NCBI GenBank assembly: GCA_964563395.1
Contig: CAZLWK010000010.1
Location: 50,625 to 114,624 of the forward strand
DNA: 64,000 bases
Direction of reading: 5' to 3'
DNA from: JBEVOS01 sp964563395
GTDB lineage: Bacteria; Pseudomonadota; Alphaproteobacteria; Caulobacterales; Aquidulcibacteraceae
A model generated the notes under the pieces. The model searched no databases, had not been told where the DNA came from, and was given only the letters and a program-made list of their open reading frames with translations. This document shows, piece by piece, positions 1 to 7,582 of the stretch. Position 1 is the stretch's first letter. Every line of letters begins with the position of its first letter. The position numbers and the translations under genes are program-made.

Positions 1-263
1 CCCTCATAGCGGATCTCTTCCAGCTTATCGCCGCTCGCGCCCGATCCCTTGTCGATGGCGCGCTGGATATTGTCCTTCGGCATGTTCTGGCCGCGCGCGG
101 CTTGGATGGCGCGATAGAGACGCGGATTGTTGGCGGGCTCCGGCCCGCCGACCCCGACCGCCGCCTGGATCTCGCGCGCGAGCCGCGTGAACAGCTGCGC
201 GCGTTTTTTGTCCTGCCCGCCCTTGCGGTGCATGATGTTGGCGAATTTCGAATGGCCGGCCAT
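1..263 (-). CDS. YebC/PmpR family transcriptional regulator (partial, 3' end off window)
   Basis: The reverse strand from the ATG at 261-263 reads MAGHSKFANIMHRK followed by KGGQDKKRAQLFTRLARE, the N-terminal signature of the YebC/PmpR family (usually about 250 residues). About 87 residues are visible, and the gene runs off the left edge without a stop. Family members are cytosolic DNA-binding regulators; some YebC proteins are reported to help ribosomes through proline stretches. The next gene on the same strand is the formyl-THF cyclo-ligase 48 bp upstream, so the two may be co-transcribed. The family call is secure from the N-terminus; the target promoters cannot be seen here. Confidence 0.93.
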   Translation of the reverse strand, partial: MAGHSKFANIMHRKGGQDKKRAQLFTRLAREIQAAVGVGGPEPANNPRLYRAIQAARGQNMPKDNIQRAIDKGSGASGDKLEEIRYE

Positions 264-310
264 GGGCGCTCCTTGAAGCGGCGCGTTCTAGCTGATTTCG
301 CGCCGCGCGC

Positions 311-847
311 TCAAATCCGACCGCGCAAGCCCTCGGCTGGGCCGCAGCGGATGGCTTCGCGCTCGGTGACGACCCAGTCCAAGGGCTGATCGTGCGGGCC
401 GGCGGGAATCTCGCCCATTTCCTGGGCGGAATAGGCGAGGCCGACCGCGATGAGCCCGTGCGGACGCAGGGCCCCGATCAGGCGATCATAATGGCCCCCG
501 CCCTGACCGAGCCGGCGTCCGGCGCGGTCGAAGGCGAGCAGGGGCGTAAGCACCAATTTGGGACGCACGGCGGGCGCGTCCGCCGGCGGGGCGAGCACGC
601 CGAAGGCGTCGGCCTTCAGCAAGGCGCCGTTCTCCCACAGGAGAAAGCGAGCGTCCCCGGCGCGGTTCATCATCCGCGGAAGCGCCACGGCGAGGCCGAC
701 GCGCGCGAGCGCCGCCATGAGCGGACGCGGATCGATCTCTCCGCCAAGCGGCCAATAGCCCGCCACGGGACCCTCCCGAGCCAGGTCGAGCGGGAAGCGG
801 TCGATCAGCGCCAGACCCGCGCCCGGATGGGCCGCGCGTTCGCGCAC
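311..847 (-). CDS. ygfA: 5-formyltetrahydrofolate cyclo-ligase
   Basis: This cytosolic enzyme converts 5-formyl-THF to 5,10-methenyl-THF with ATP, returning a storage folate to one-carbon metabolism. The C-terminal half has the family motif GQGGGHYDR, preceded by a block ending in TPLLAFD, both typical of the family. The GTG at 845-847 gives 178 residues, about normal. The frame stays open further upstream (AALDAQKAALRLEARA), which resembles the usual N-terminal helix, so the true start may be an unusual codon upstream. The 6S RNA gene lies immediately upstream on the same strand, the classic ssrS-ygfA arrangement in which 6S RNA and this gene share a transcript. Confidence 0.9.
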   Translation of the reverse strand: MRERAAHPGAGLALIDRFPLDLAREGPVAGYWPLGGEIDPRPLMAALARVGLAVALPRMMNRAGDARFLLWENGALLKADAFGVLAPPADAPAVRPKLVLTPLLAFDRAGRRLGQGGGHYDRLIGALRPHGLIAVGLAYSAQEMGEIPAGPHDQPLDWVVTEREAIRCGPAEGLRGRI

Positions 848-949
848 GGCGCGCGCCTCAAGGCGCAGAGCCGCCTTTTGTGCGTCGAGCGCGGCCGTTT
901 GCGAGGCGGAATCTATGGCGCGGCCTTCGAAAGAAAGGGTTGGACGGCC

Positions 950-1085
950 CCGCGCACGCCGTGGCCTTGCTCATCCCCTCGGACCCTAGCAAGACTAGGT
1001 GGGCGCCAGGTAGCCGGACCACGATCCGGCCAGAGCCAGCTCCCGAGAGAGATGATACGGTCCCCGGGATGAAAGCAGCCACGCA
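950..1085 (-). ncRNA. ssrS: 6S RNA (RNA polymerase-binding regulator)
   Basis: The interval between zapA and the cyclo-ligase is the standard location of 6S RNA in proteobacteria. On the minus strand I see a long hairpin-like RNA. The closing stem pairs TGCTttCATCCC (around 1066-1077) with GGGATGAGCA (around 968-977). Further in are a hairpin GCCGGA/TCCGGC, the segment GCGCCCACCTAG, and a terminal hairpin CCTAG/CTAGG followed by GGTCCGAGGGG. This matches the alphaproteobacterial 6S layout with a central bubble. 6S RNA mimics an open promoter and binds the housekeeping holoenzyme in stationary phase. The exact ends are estimates. Confidence 0.78.
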
Positions 1086-1112
1086 CGCGGCAGCAACCGT
1101 CCAAGATCGAAT

Positions 1113-1442
1113 CTAGGGGCGCCCGCGCCCGGCCTCAAGCGGCGCGCCTGCGCGCCAAGCCTGAATGCTCGCGCGCTCCTGCATCCGCCATGCTTCGCGT
1201 GGCGATGCGGCGAGCAGCATTTCGTTCAGGCGGTCAATTTCAGCGCGCGCCCTGCCGAGGGCCGCGGCGCTTTCCTGGGCTTCAGCGGCGACTTTCAGCG
1301 CGACCTCGGCCAGCGCGTCGAACGCCTCCGCCCGGGCCGGACCCCGCGTCTCCAAGGCGCCGGCCAGATCGCGCAGCCAGCGCTCCTCGCCGGCGGCGCA
1401 GGGCAGCGTGACCTCTCGTCCGAACAGGGTCAGCGTGATCAT
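1113..1442 (-). CDS. zapA: Cell division protein ZapA
   Basis: A 109-residue protein starting MITLTLFGREVTLPC. It has the short N-terminal beta hairpin followed by long helices (DLAGALETRG..., then a coiled-coil rich in Ala/Glu ending in IDRLNEMLLAAS) typical of ZapA. ZapA binds FtsZ at the midcell ring and promotes filament bundling. The ATG at 1440-1442 is the first that fits the family N-terminus; a longer open frame upstream runs antisense through gap and is not coding. Its neighbour downstream is 6S RNA, the conserved zapA-ssrS-ygfA order. It is divergent from gap. Confidence 0.85.
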   Translation of the reverse strand: MITLTLFGREVTLPCAAGEERWLRDLAGALETRGPARAEAFDALAEVALKVAAEAQESAAALGRARAEIDRLNEMLLAASPREAWRMQERASIQAWRAGAPLEAGRGRP

Positions 1443-1613
1443 GTCCAAAAGGTAAATGACTCGCCGGCATGGCGAAAGCAGGGCCCAAAATCCGGGGACA
1501 GCCCTGCGGCGCCGGCTTCTGGACTTCGCGCGCGCGAGACGGCATGGAAGCGGCCTTTTCCGGCGGGCCGAAACTTGCATCGGCGCCGCCGCTTCCAACG
1601 GAGTGAAGGCGAT

Positions 1614-2621
1614 ATGGCGGTGCGCGCGGCGATCAACGGCTTTGGGCGGATCGGGCGGAACGTGCTGCGGGCGATCGTGGAATCGGGCCGCACGGATATC
1701 GAGATCGTCGCGGTGAACGATCTGGGGCCGGTGGAGACCAACGCCCACCTCCTGCGCTTCGACAGCGTGCACGGGCGGTTTCCAGCCCCCGTGGAGGTGA
1801 AGGGCGATGCGATCGTGGTCGCCGGCAAGCCGATCAAGGTGACGGCCATCCGCAATCCGGCCGAGCTGCCGCACAAGGATCTGGGCGTCGACATCGCGCT
1901 TGAATGCACCGGCATCTTCACGGCGCGGGACAAGGCCGCCGCGCATCTCGACGCCGGGGCCAAGCGCGTGATCGTCTCCGCGCCCGCGGACGGCGCCGAT
2001 CTCACGGTGGTTTACGGCGTCAATCACGACAAGCTGACGAAGGATCATCTCGTCATTTCGAATGCATCCTGCACCACCAATTGCCTTGTGCCGGTGGCGA
2101 AGGTGCTGAACGAAGCCGTTGGCATCGCGCACGGCATGATGACGACGGTGCATTCCTACACCAACGATCAGCCCTCGCTCGACCAGATGCACAAAGACCT
2201 CTATCGCGCGCGGGCGGCGGCGCTTTCGATGATCCCCACCTCGACGGGCGCGGCCAAGGCCGTGGGACTTGTGCTGCCCGAACTGAAAGGCAAGCTCGAC
2301 GGCGTTTCCGTGCGCGTGCCGACGCCGAATGTGTCGCTGGTGGATCTTAAGTTCGTCGCCAAACGGCAAACCAGCGTTCAAGAGATCAATGACGCGATCC
2401 GCGCGGCCGCCAATGGCGGGCTCAAGGGCGTGCTCGGCTACACCGACAGCCCGAACGTCTCGGTCGATTTCAATCACGATCCTCATTCCTCGATCTTCCA
2501 CATGGATCAGACCAAGGTGATGGAGGGCACGTTCGTCTCGGTGATGAGCTGGTACGACAATGAATGGGGCTTCTCCAATCGCATGAGCGATACGGCGGTG
2601 GCGCTCGCGAAACTGATCTAG
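1614..2621 (+). CDS. gap: Type I glyceraldehyde-3-phosphate dehydrogenase
   Basis: A 335-residue protein with the N-terminal Rossmann motif INGFGRIGRNV (residues 7-17) and the catalytic block SNASCTTNC with Cys153. The C-terminal substrate-binding parts (VPTPNVSLVDL, SWYDNEWGFSNRM) are also present. It oxidises glyceraldehyde-3-phosphate to 1,3-bisphosphoglycerate with NAD in glycolysis, and the reverse in gluconeogenesis. The ATG at 1614 follows a GGAG about 10 bp upstream; the frame is open further upstream but without family similarity. It is first in a glycolytic operon: a small membrane protein and pgk follow with tiny gaps or overlaps. Confidence 0.97.
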   Translation: MAVRAAINGFGRIGRNVLRAIVESGRTDIEIVAVNDLGPVETNAHLLRFDSVHGRFPAPVEVKGDAIVVAGKPIKVTAIRNPAELPHKDLGVDIALECTGIFTARDKAAAHLDAGAKRVIVSAPADGADLTVVYGVNHDKLTKDHLVISNASCTTNCLVPVAKVLNEAVGIAHGMMTTVHSYTNDQPSLDQMHKDLYRARAAALSMIPTSTGAAKAVGLVLPELKGKLDGVSVRVPTPNVSLVDLKFVAKRQTSVQEINDAIRAAANGGLKGVLGYTDSPNVSVDFNHDPHSSIFHMDQTKVMEGTFVSVMSWYDNEWGFSNRMSDTAVALAKLI

Positions 2622-2626
2622 GCGCC

Positions 2627-2914
2627 ATGGCGGCGCGGCGGCCCAATCTCACCAATGCGCTGATCGAACTGGGCTTCTGCGCGGTCGCCGCCATATTCGG
2701 CGTCGTGGGCGCGCCGCAGGCGCCGAGCGTCGCAGGCCTGACGCTGGCCATGGTGGTTTATTGGGGCTGGTCGCGGCGGCGCACCCTGCATGAAATGCGG
2801 CGCGTCGATCCGGGGCGGCTGGCGATCACCGCGCTTGGGACGTTGATTTTGCTGTCATTGGCGCTCTGGGGCTTTCACTTTCTCGGGCGTCTCGCCGCAG
2901 GATGGAGCGCATGA
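2627..2914 (+). CDS. Small membrane protein of unknown function
   Basis: A 95-residue protein beginning MAARRPNLTNALIEL. Two clear hydrophobic helices (about residues 14-50, possibly a hairpin, and about 71-88) are separated by a basic loop (WSRRRTLHEMRRVD). I recognise no family. It starts 5 bp after the gap stop, and its own stop overlaps the pgk start as ATGA (2911-2914), so translation is probably coupled with pgk. Its place between two glycolytic genes is conserved-looking but says little about its role. Confidence 0.7.
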   Translation: MAARRPNLTNALIELGFCAVAAIFGVVGAPQAPSVAGLTLAMVVYWGWSRRRTLHEMRRVDPGRLAITALGTLILLSLALWGFHFLGRLAAGWSA

Positions 2915-4101
2915 AGTTTCGCCGCCTCGAAGACGCCGACGCGAACGGCAAAGCCGCGCTCGTGCGCGTCGATTTCAACGTGCCCATGAAAGACGGCGCC
3001 GTCAGCGACGATACGCGCCTACGCGCGGCGCTGCCGACGATCGATCTTCTTCGCGCGAAGGGCGCGAAAGTGGCGCTGCTCGCGCATTTCGACCGGCCCA
3101 AGGGCAAGCGCGTGCCGTCGATGTCGCTGCGTCCGATCGCGCCGGCCCTGGAGGCCCTCATCGGCGCGCCCGTGACGTTTGTGGACGATTGCATCGGCGA
3201 GGGCGCGCGCGGCGCGATCGCGGCGCTGCCCGCTGGCGGCGTGGCGCTCTTGGAGAACACGCGTTTCCATACCGGCGAGGAAGCCAATGATCCCACGCTC
3301 GCGCGAGAGATCGCCGCGCTTGGAGATCTTTATGTGAACGACGCTTTTTCCGCCGCGCATCGCGCGCACGCCTCCACCGAGGGCGTGGCGCATCTTCTGC
3401 CCGCCTATGCCGGCAAGCAGATGGAGCAGGAGCTCGATGCGTTGAACGCGGCGCTGGGCGCGCCGACGCGCCCGGTCATGGGCGTGGTCGGCGGATCGAA
3501 GGTGTCCTCCAAGATCGATCTTCTGAAGAACCTGGTCACCAAGCTCGACAAGCTGGTCATTGGCGGGGGCATGGCAAACACGTTCCTGCATGCGCAGGGC
3601 TACGATGTCGGCGCCTCCTATTGCGAGAAGGATCTCGCTGAACTGGCGCGCGAAATCATCGGCCTCGCTGGGCGCAATAATTGCCAAATCCTGTTGCCGC
3701 TGGACACGATCGTCGCCGAGCGGCTGGCGCCCAATGCGCCGCATTTCGTGCGCGGTCTCGGCGAGATCGATGCGGACGAGCGCATTTTCGATGCGGGGCC
3801 CGAGACGATCGCGCGCATCACGCGCGAAATGGACCAATGCGCCACGTTGATCTGGAACGGCCCGCTTGGCGTGTTCGAGACGCCGCCCTTCGATCACGCC
3901 ACCACGGCGGTGGCCCGCCATGCCGGCGCGCGCGTGAAGGCCGGCAAGCTGATCGCGGTCGCCGGCGGTGGCGATACGGTCGCGGCGCTCAACAATGCCG
4001 GCGCCACGGACATGTTCACCTTCATCTCCACCGCGGGCGGCGCCTTCTTGGAATGGATGGAAGGCAAGCCGTTGCCGGGGGTGGAGGCGTTGCGGATATG
4101 A
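2911..4101 (+). CDS. pgk: Phosphoglycerate kinase
   Basis: A 396-residue protein with the N-terminal PGK signature LVRVDFNVPMKDG and substrate-binding blocks (AHFDRPKGKR, ENTRFHTGEE). Further on are VGGSKVSSKIDLL, the nucleotide-site segment NGPLGVFE, and the C-terminal AGGGDTVAAL. It transfers phosphate from 1,3-bisphosphoglycerate to ADP. The ATG at 2911 is preferred over one three codons earlier because it overlaps the previous stop as ATGA; MKFRRLED also matches normal PGK N-termini. The stop overlaps the next (damaged) small gene as ATGA at 4098. Confidence 0.97.
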   Translation: MKFRRLEDADANGKAALVRVDFNVPMKDGAVSDDTRLRAALPTIDLLRAKGAKVALLAHFDRPKGKRVPSMSLRPIAPALEALIGAPVTFVDDCIGEGARGAIAALPAGGVALLENTRFHTGEEANDPTLAREIAALGDLYVNDAFSAAHRAHASTEGVAHLLPAYAGKQMEQELDALNAALGAPTRPVMGVVGGSKVSSKIDLLKNLVTKLDKLVIGGGMANTFLHAQGYDVGASYCEKDLAELAREIIGLAGRNNCQILLPLDTIVAERLAPNAPHFVRGLGEIDADERIFDAGPETIARITREMDQCATLIWNGPLGVFETPPFDHATTAVARHAGARVKAGKLIAVAGGGDTVAALNNAGATDMFTFISTAGGAFLEWMEGKPLPGVEALRI

Positions 4102-4317
4102 GGCGCGAGGGTAAAACGTCCCGCAACGAACGGCGCAAACTCGAGGCGAACACGGTGAACGCGATCGGCGTGGCGATCTTCGTCGCCGGCGTGTTGCAGC
4201 CCCTTTTTTGGCGGCGAGCCGCTGGCCGCGCTTATGCTCTCTGGGCCGGCCTGTGCTATGGTGTTCATCGCCATGCACGTATGGGCGATGCGCCTATTGC
4301 GGGACGTGGAGGATTAG
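4098..4317 (+). pseudogene. Small membrane protein gene, frameshifted at a T6 run
   Basis: The first half, from the ATG at 4098 (overlapping the pgk stop), reads MRREGKTSRNERRKLEAN, then a hydrophobic stretch ending VAGVLQPLF. At CCCCTTTTTTGG (4200-4211) the frame goes wrong. Removing one T gives a natural continuation GGEPLAALMLSGPACAMVF then IAMHVWAMRLLRDVED and a stop at 4315-4317, about 72 residues with two membrane helices. As written, the frame runs on into unrelated sequence. A homopolymer sequencing error is the simplest explanation. A real frameshift or slippage at the T run is possible. The next small gene starts 1 bp after the restored stop, which supports the restored frame. Confidence 0.7.
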
Positions 4318-4318
4318 A

Positions 4319-4459
4319 ATGTCGATCGAGTTCTGGTTCGTCATCGGCCTCATGACCGCGGTGGGTGTCGCTATCGGCATCAGCGCCGAGCTTCGAGAAC
4401 GCCGCTGGCGGCGCGAGCTTGAGGCCGAGGAGGCCGCCGGTCGCCACGCCGCGGAATGA
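4319..4459 (+). CDS. 46-residue single-pass membrane protein
   Basis: Reads MSIEFWFVIGLMTAVGVAIG then a charged tail (SAELRERRWRRELEAEEAAG). There is one N-terminal membrane helix (about residues 5-22) and a cytosolic amphipathic tail. GTGGAGGA just upstream serves as ribosome-binding site, and the ATG is 1 bp after the stop of the preceding frameshifted gene, so it belongs to the gap-pgk operon. Function unknown; similar tiny proteins are easily missed in annotation. Confidence 0.6.
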   Translation: MSIEFWFVIGLMTAVGVAIGISAELRERRWRRELEAEEAAGRHAAE

Positions 4460-4563
4460 CCCTTGCGTGGCGCGCCCTGTTGACGCCCCCTGGTTGACGC
4501 GACTGGGGGCGCTCGCCAAAACCCCATTTTCCCGGGGCTATTTATCCAACCAGGGGTAGAACA

Positions 4564-5586
4564 ATGAACCTCGACGCCCTCAACAAGGTCGCTGAAGCCA
4601 TGGTCGCGCCAGGGCGCGGCATCTTGGCGGCCGATGAATCCACCGGAACGATCCAGAAGCGTTTCGACGCGATCGGCGTGGAGAATTCCGAGGAAAATCG
4701 CCGCGATTATCGGGCCCTGATGTTCTCCGCCAAGGAGGCGATGAAATACGTCTCGGGCGTCATCCTGTTCGACGAAACCATCTGGCAGAAGGACGCGGCC
4801 GGCACGCCGCTTGTGAAGCTGATCGAGGACAGCGGCTCCATTCCCGGCATCAAGGTGGACGAGGGTGTGGAGGATTTGCCCTTCTGTCCGGGTGAGACGG
4901 TCACCAAGGGGCTCGACGGGCTCTCCAAGCGGCTGCCCAAATATTACGATCAGGGCGCGCGCTTCGCGAAATGGCGCGCCGTGATCGACATCGCCGACGG
5001 CGTGCCGACAAGCGCGGCGATCCACGCCAACGCCCACGCCTTGGCGCGCTATGCCGCGCTGTGCCAGGCGAGCCAGATCGTGCCGATCGTTGAGCCGGAG
5101 GTGCTGATGGACGGCGCCCATGACGCGCAACGCTGCGAAGACGTGACGAGCGCGGTTCTCACCGCCGTGTTCGCCGAGCTCGCCAAGGCGCGCGTGGCGC
5201 TCGAAGGCATCGTTCTCAAGCCGAACATGGTCGTCGCCGGCAAGAAAGCGCCGCGCCAAGCCAGTGTGGAGGAGGTGGCGGTGCGCACGATCCGCGTGCT
5301 GAAACGCACCGTTCCTTCTGCGGTGCCGGGGATCGCCTATCTCTCCGGCGGCCAATCGGACGAATTGGCCACCGCCCATCTCAACGCCATGAACCAGATC
5401 GGCGGCTTTCCCTGGAAAATGACCTTTTCCTACGGCCGCGCCTTGCAGGCCGCGCCGCAAAAAGCCTGGAGCGGCAAGCCCGAAAACGTCGCCCGCGCGC
5501 AGGCGGCCTTCCTTCACCGCGCGCGCATGAACGGTTTGGCCAGCCTGGGCCAATGGCAGGATGCGCTCGAAAAGCAGGCGGCCTGA
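4564..5586 (+). CDS. fba: Class I fructose-bisphosphate aldolase
   Basis: A 340-residue Schiff-base aldolase. The N-terminus has GRGILAADESTGTIQKRF, a class I hallmark; the catalytic Lys219 lies in GIVLKPNMV; the C-terminus has LSGGQSDE and SYGRALQ. It cleaves fructose-1,6-bisphosphate to two triose phosphates in the cytosol. The enzyme is the metal-independent type. It follows pgk with two tiny genes and a 104-bp gap between; that gap holds two TTGACGC copies 15 bp apart (4479, 4494), but I could not place a convincing promoter. GGGGTAGAAC precedes the ATG. Confidence 0.96.
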   Translation: MNLDALNKVAEAMVAPGRGILAADESTGTIQKRFDAIGVENSEENRRDYRALMFSAKEAMKYVSGVILFDETIWQKDAAGTPLVKLIEDSGSIPGIKVDEGVEDLPFCPGETVTKGLDGLSKRLPKYYDQGARFAKWRAVIDIADGVPTSAAIHANAHALARYAALCQASQIVPIVEPEVLMDGAHDAQRCEDVTSAVLTAVFAELAKARVALEGIVLKPNMVVAGKKAPRQASVEEVAVRTIRVLKRTVPSAVPGIAYLSGGQSDELATAHLNAMNQIGGFPWKMTFSYGRALQAAPQKAWSGKPENVARAQAAFLHRARMNGLASLGQWQDALEKQAA

Positions 5587-5651
5587 TCGGTTCTGCGATT
5601 GAGAGGCGCCCCACGGCGCGCTAGAAGCGCGCGTTCCGGAGGGGAATGCCC

Positions 5652-6365
5652 ATGAAGACGCTCGCCTATCTCGCCGCCGCGGCGGCGCTCGCGGCCTGTT
5701 CGCCGCTGCCGCAGGAGCCGGCCCCGCCGCGGGCCGCCGAAGCGCCCGCGCCGATGGAAGTGAATGCGCCGGCCGGCGCTTATTCGCTCGACAAGACGCA
5801 CGCATCCTTGACGTTCACGGTGAGCCATCTCGGCTTCTCCAATTACACGATGGCGTTCGAGCGCTTCGACGCCGCGCTGCAATTCGATCCCGCCAACATT
5901 CCCGGCATGAGCGTCACCGCCTCGGTGGACGCGACTTCGCTCGATCTTCCCGCGCCGCCGGCGGGCTTTCTCGAAGAGGTGCTGGGCGCACAATTCCTCG
6001 ATACGGCGCAATATCCGGAAATCGCTTTTCGTTCGACGAGCGTGGAGCAGACCGGCCCGGCCACGGCCCGCGTCACCGGCGATTTGACGCTGCATGGCCA
6101 GACCAAGCCGATCACGCTCGAAGCCACGTTCAATGGCGGCTATCCCGGCATGGCTGGCTTCGACCCCAATGCGCGGATCGGGTTCTCGGCCCATGGTCGC
6201 TTTAATCGTTCGGATTTCGGCATCTCCTATGGCCTGCCCGCGCCGGGCACGACCATGGGCGTGGGCGATGAAGTGCATGTGATGATCGAGGCGGAATTCA
6301 CCGGACCGCCGCTGCCGGCGGCGGAAGCTCCCGCCGCGCCGCCCGCCGAAGCGCCCGCGCAATAG
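5652..6365 (+). CDS. YceI family periplasmic lipoprotein
   Basis: Starts MKTLAYLAAAAALAACSP: a lipoprotein signal peptide with lipobox LAAC, then a Pro/Ala-rich spacer and a YceI domain (GAYSLDKTHASLTFTVSHLG, later HGQTKPITLEATF and FGISYGLP). YceI domains are lipocalin-like beta barrels that bind long isoprenoid or amphiphilic ligands. The start at 5652 is chosen over 5646 because GGAGGGGA is properly spaced for it. The C-terminus ends in another low-complexity Pro/Ala/Glu tail. It sits between fba and thiE on the same strand. Ligand unknown. Confidence 0.88.
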   Translation: MKTLAYLAAAAALAACSPLPQEPAPPRAAEAPAPMEVNAPAGAYSLDKTHASLTFTVSHLGFSNYTMAFERFDAALQFDPANIPGMSVTASVDATSLDLPAPPAGFLEEVLGAQFLDTAQYPEIAFRSTSVEQTGPATARVTGDLTLHGQTKPITLEATFNGGYPGMAGFDPNARIGFSAHGRFNRSDFGISYGLPAPGTTMGVGDEVHVMIEAEFTGPPLPAAEAPAAPPAEAPAQ

Positions 6366-6396
6366 AAAAGCCGTGCGCGCGGGCGTATGCGAAATC

Positions 6397-7035
6397 ATGC
6401 GCCCGCGCTGCCGTCTCTATTTGATCACGCCTGCCGAATTTCGGCTCGAGGCTTTCGCCAAGGAATTGGAGGAGGCGCTCGCCGGCGGCGACGTCGCGGC
6501 CGTGCAGCTGCGCATGAAGACCGCGCCTGACGCCGACATCATCGCGGCGGGGCGTGTGCTGAAGCCCATCGTGCAGGGCGCGGGCGCCGCCTTCATCGTC
6601 AATGACCGCGTCGATCTCGCCGCGAAGCTGGATGCGGACGGCGTTCATATCGGCCAATCCGATGCGCCCTACGCGCTCGCGCGCCGCACCATGGGAGACG
6701 GGATCGTGGGCGTGACGTGCCACGCCTCGCGTCATCTTGCGATGGAGGCCGCCGAACAGGGGGCCGATTATGTGGCCTTCGGCGCGTTCTATCCGTCCGA
6801 CACCAAAACTCCGCAGCATTGGGCCGATCCGGAAATCCTCGAGATCTGGCAGGAGACAATGGAGACGCCTTGCGTGGCGATCGGGGGCATCACCTGCGAG
6901 AACGCGCCGCCCTTGATCGCGGCGGGCGCTGACTTTTTGGCGGTGGCGAACGGCGTGTGGCGGTTCGCCGCAGGTCCGCGCGCGGCGGTCGCCGCTTTCA
7001 ACGCGCTGTTCGACGCCGCCCACGACGGCGCTTAA
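6397..7035 (+). CDS. thiE: Thiamine phosphate synthase
   Basis: About 212 residues of a TIM-barrel protein beginning MRPRCRLYLITPAE. Visible family blocks are VAAVQLRMK, FIVNDRVDLAAKLDADGVHIGQ (substrate Mg/PPi region), VGVTCHASRH and the C-terminal phosphate-binding IGGITCENAPPLIAAGADF. It joins HMP pyrophosphate to the thiazole phosphate to make thiamine phosphate. Earlier in-frame starts (GTG 6373) would add residues with no family match. No other thi genes are in view; thiE next to fba is familiar in this bacterial group. Confidence 0.9.
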   Translation: MRPRCRLYLITPAEFRLEAFAKELEEALAGGDVAAVQLRMKTAPDADIIAAGRVLKPIVQGAGAAFIVNDRVDLAAKLDADGVHIGQSDAPYALARRTMGDGIVGVTCHASRHLAMEAAEQGADYVAFGAFYPSDTKTPQHWADPEILEIWQETMETPCVAIGGITCENAPPLIAAGADFLAVANGVWRFAAGPRAAVAAFNALFDAAHDGA

Positions 7036-7176
7036 ACCGTCATCAGAAAATCACTGGACAGATGCGCCCCCGCGCACCCATATGCCCCTCATCCATCTTC
7101 TCAAGCCCGCACTTGCCGCACGATGCCCCCGCGCACCGTTCGGTCACGAGGCCTCTAACCCGAGAGACGACCGCCC

Positions 7177-7578
7177 TTGAAGAACGACGCGACTTTCAGC
7201 GACCGCAACAGCGAATCTCAAAAGGCCAAACAGGCCCTTCTGGCGAAGTTCAAAGCCCGCAGCGAAGATCCCGAATTCGAGCGCAAGCGCGCCGAGGCCG
7301 CGGCCGCCATGGCGGCGAAGCTCGCCCGCGAGGAAGCGGCGCGCGAAGCAAAGCGGCAGCGCGAAATCACCGAAAAGGCCGAGCGTGAAGCTGCCCGGCT
7401 CGCGGCGGAAGCCGCGCGCATCAAGGCCGAAGAAGAAGCACGCATCGCCGAGGAGACCGCCCGCGCCGAAGCCGACCGTGCGCGCGAGGAATTGCTCGCC
7501 GCCCAGAAGGCCGCGCGCGATGAGCGTTATGCGGCGCGCAAGAAGGCGCAGCGAAAGAAAGCCCGCCGCGGCGGCTGA
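7177..7578 (+). CDS. DUF6481 family coiled-coil protein
   Basis: A 133-residue protein, very rich in Ala, Glu, Lys and Arg, that is one long charged helix or coiled coil from about residue 15 to the end. It begins LKNDATFSDRNSESQKAKQA with a TTG start; no ATG in a family-consistent position exists. The N-terminal block with a short Asp/Arg segment followed by KALL-like residues resembles DUF6481 proteins of alphaproteobacteria; this assignment is from memory of the family. No function known. It converges on the alpha-E gene with a 4-bp gap. Confidence 0.65.
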   Translation: MKNDATFSDRNSESQKAKQALLAKFKARSEDPEFERKRAEAAAAMAAKLAREEAAREAKRQREITEKAEREAARLAAEAARIKAEEEARIAEETARAEADRAREELLAAQKAARDERYAARKKAQRKKARRGG

Positions 7579-7582
7579 TCGA

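Noticed and set aside
1443..2501. Long minus-strand frame extending ZapA upstream
   Set aside because: It runs antisense through gap and is rich in His/Arg as expected of shadow frames in GC-rich DNA; ZapA starts at 1442.
4479..4544. Sigma70-type promoter for fba from TTGACG (4479/4494) and TATTTA (4539)
   Set aside because: The spacing from TTGACG to any -10-like hexamer is too long; no convincing promoter can be set.
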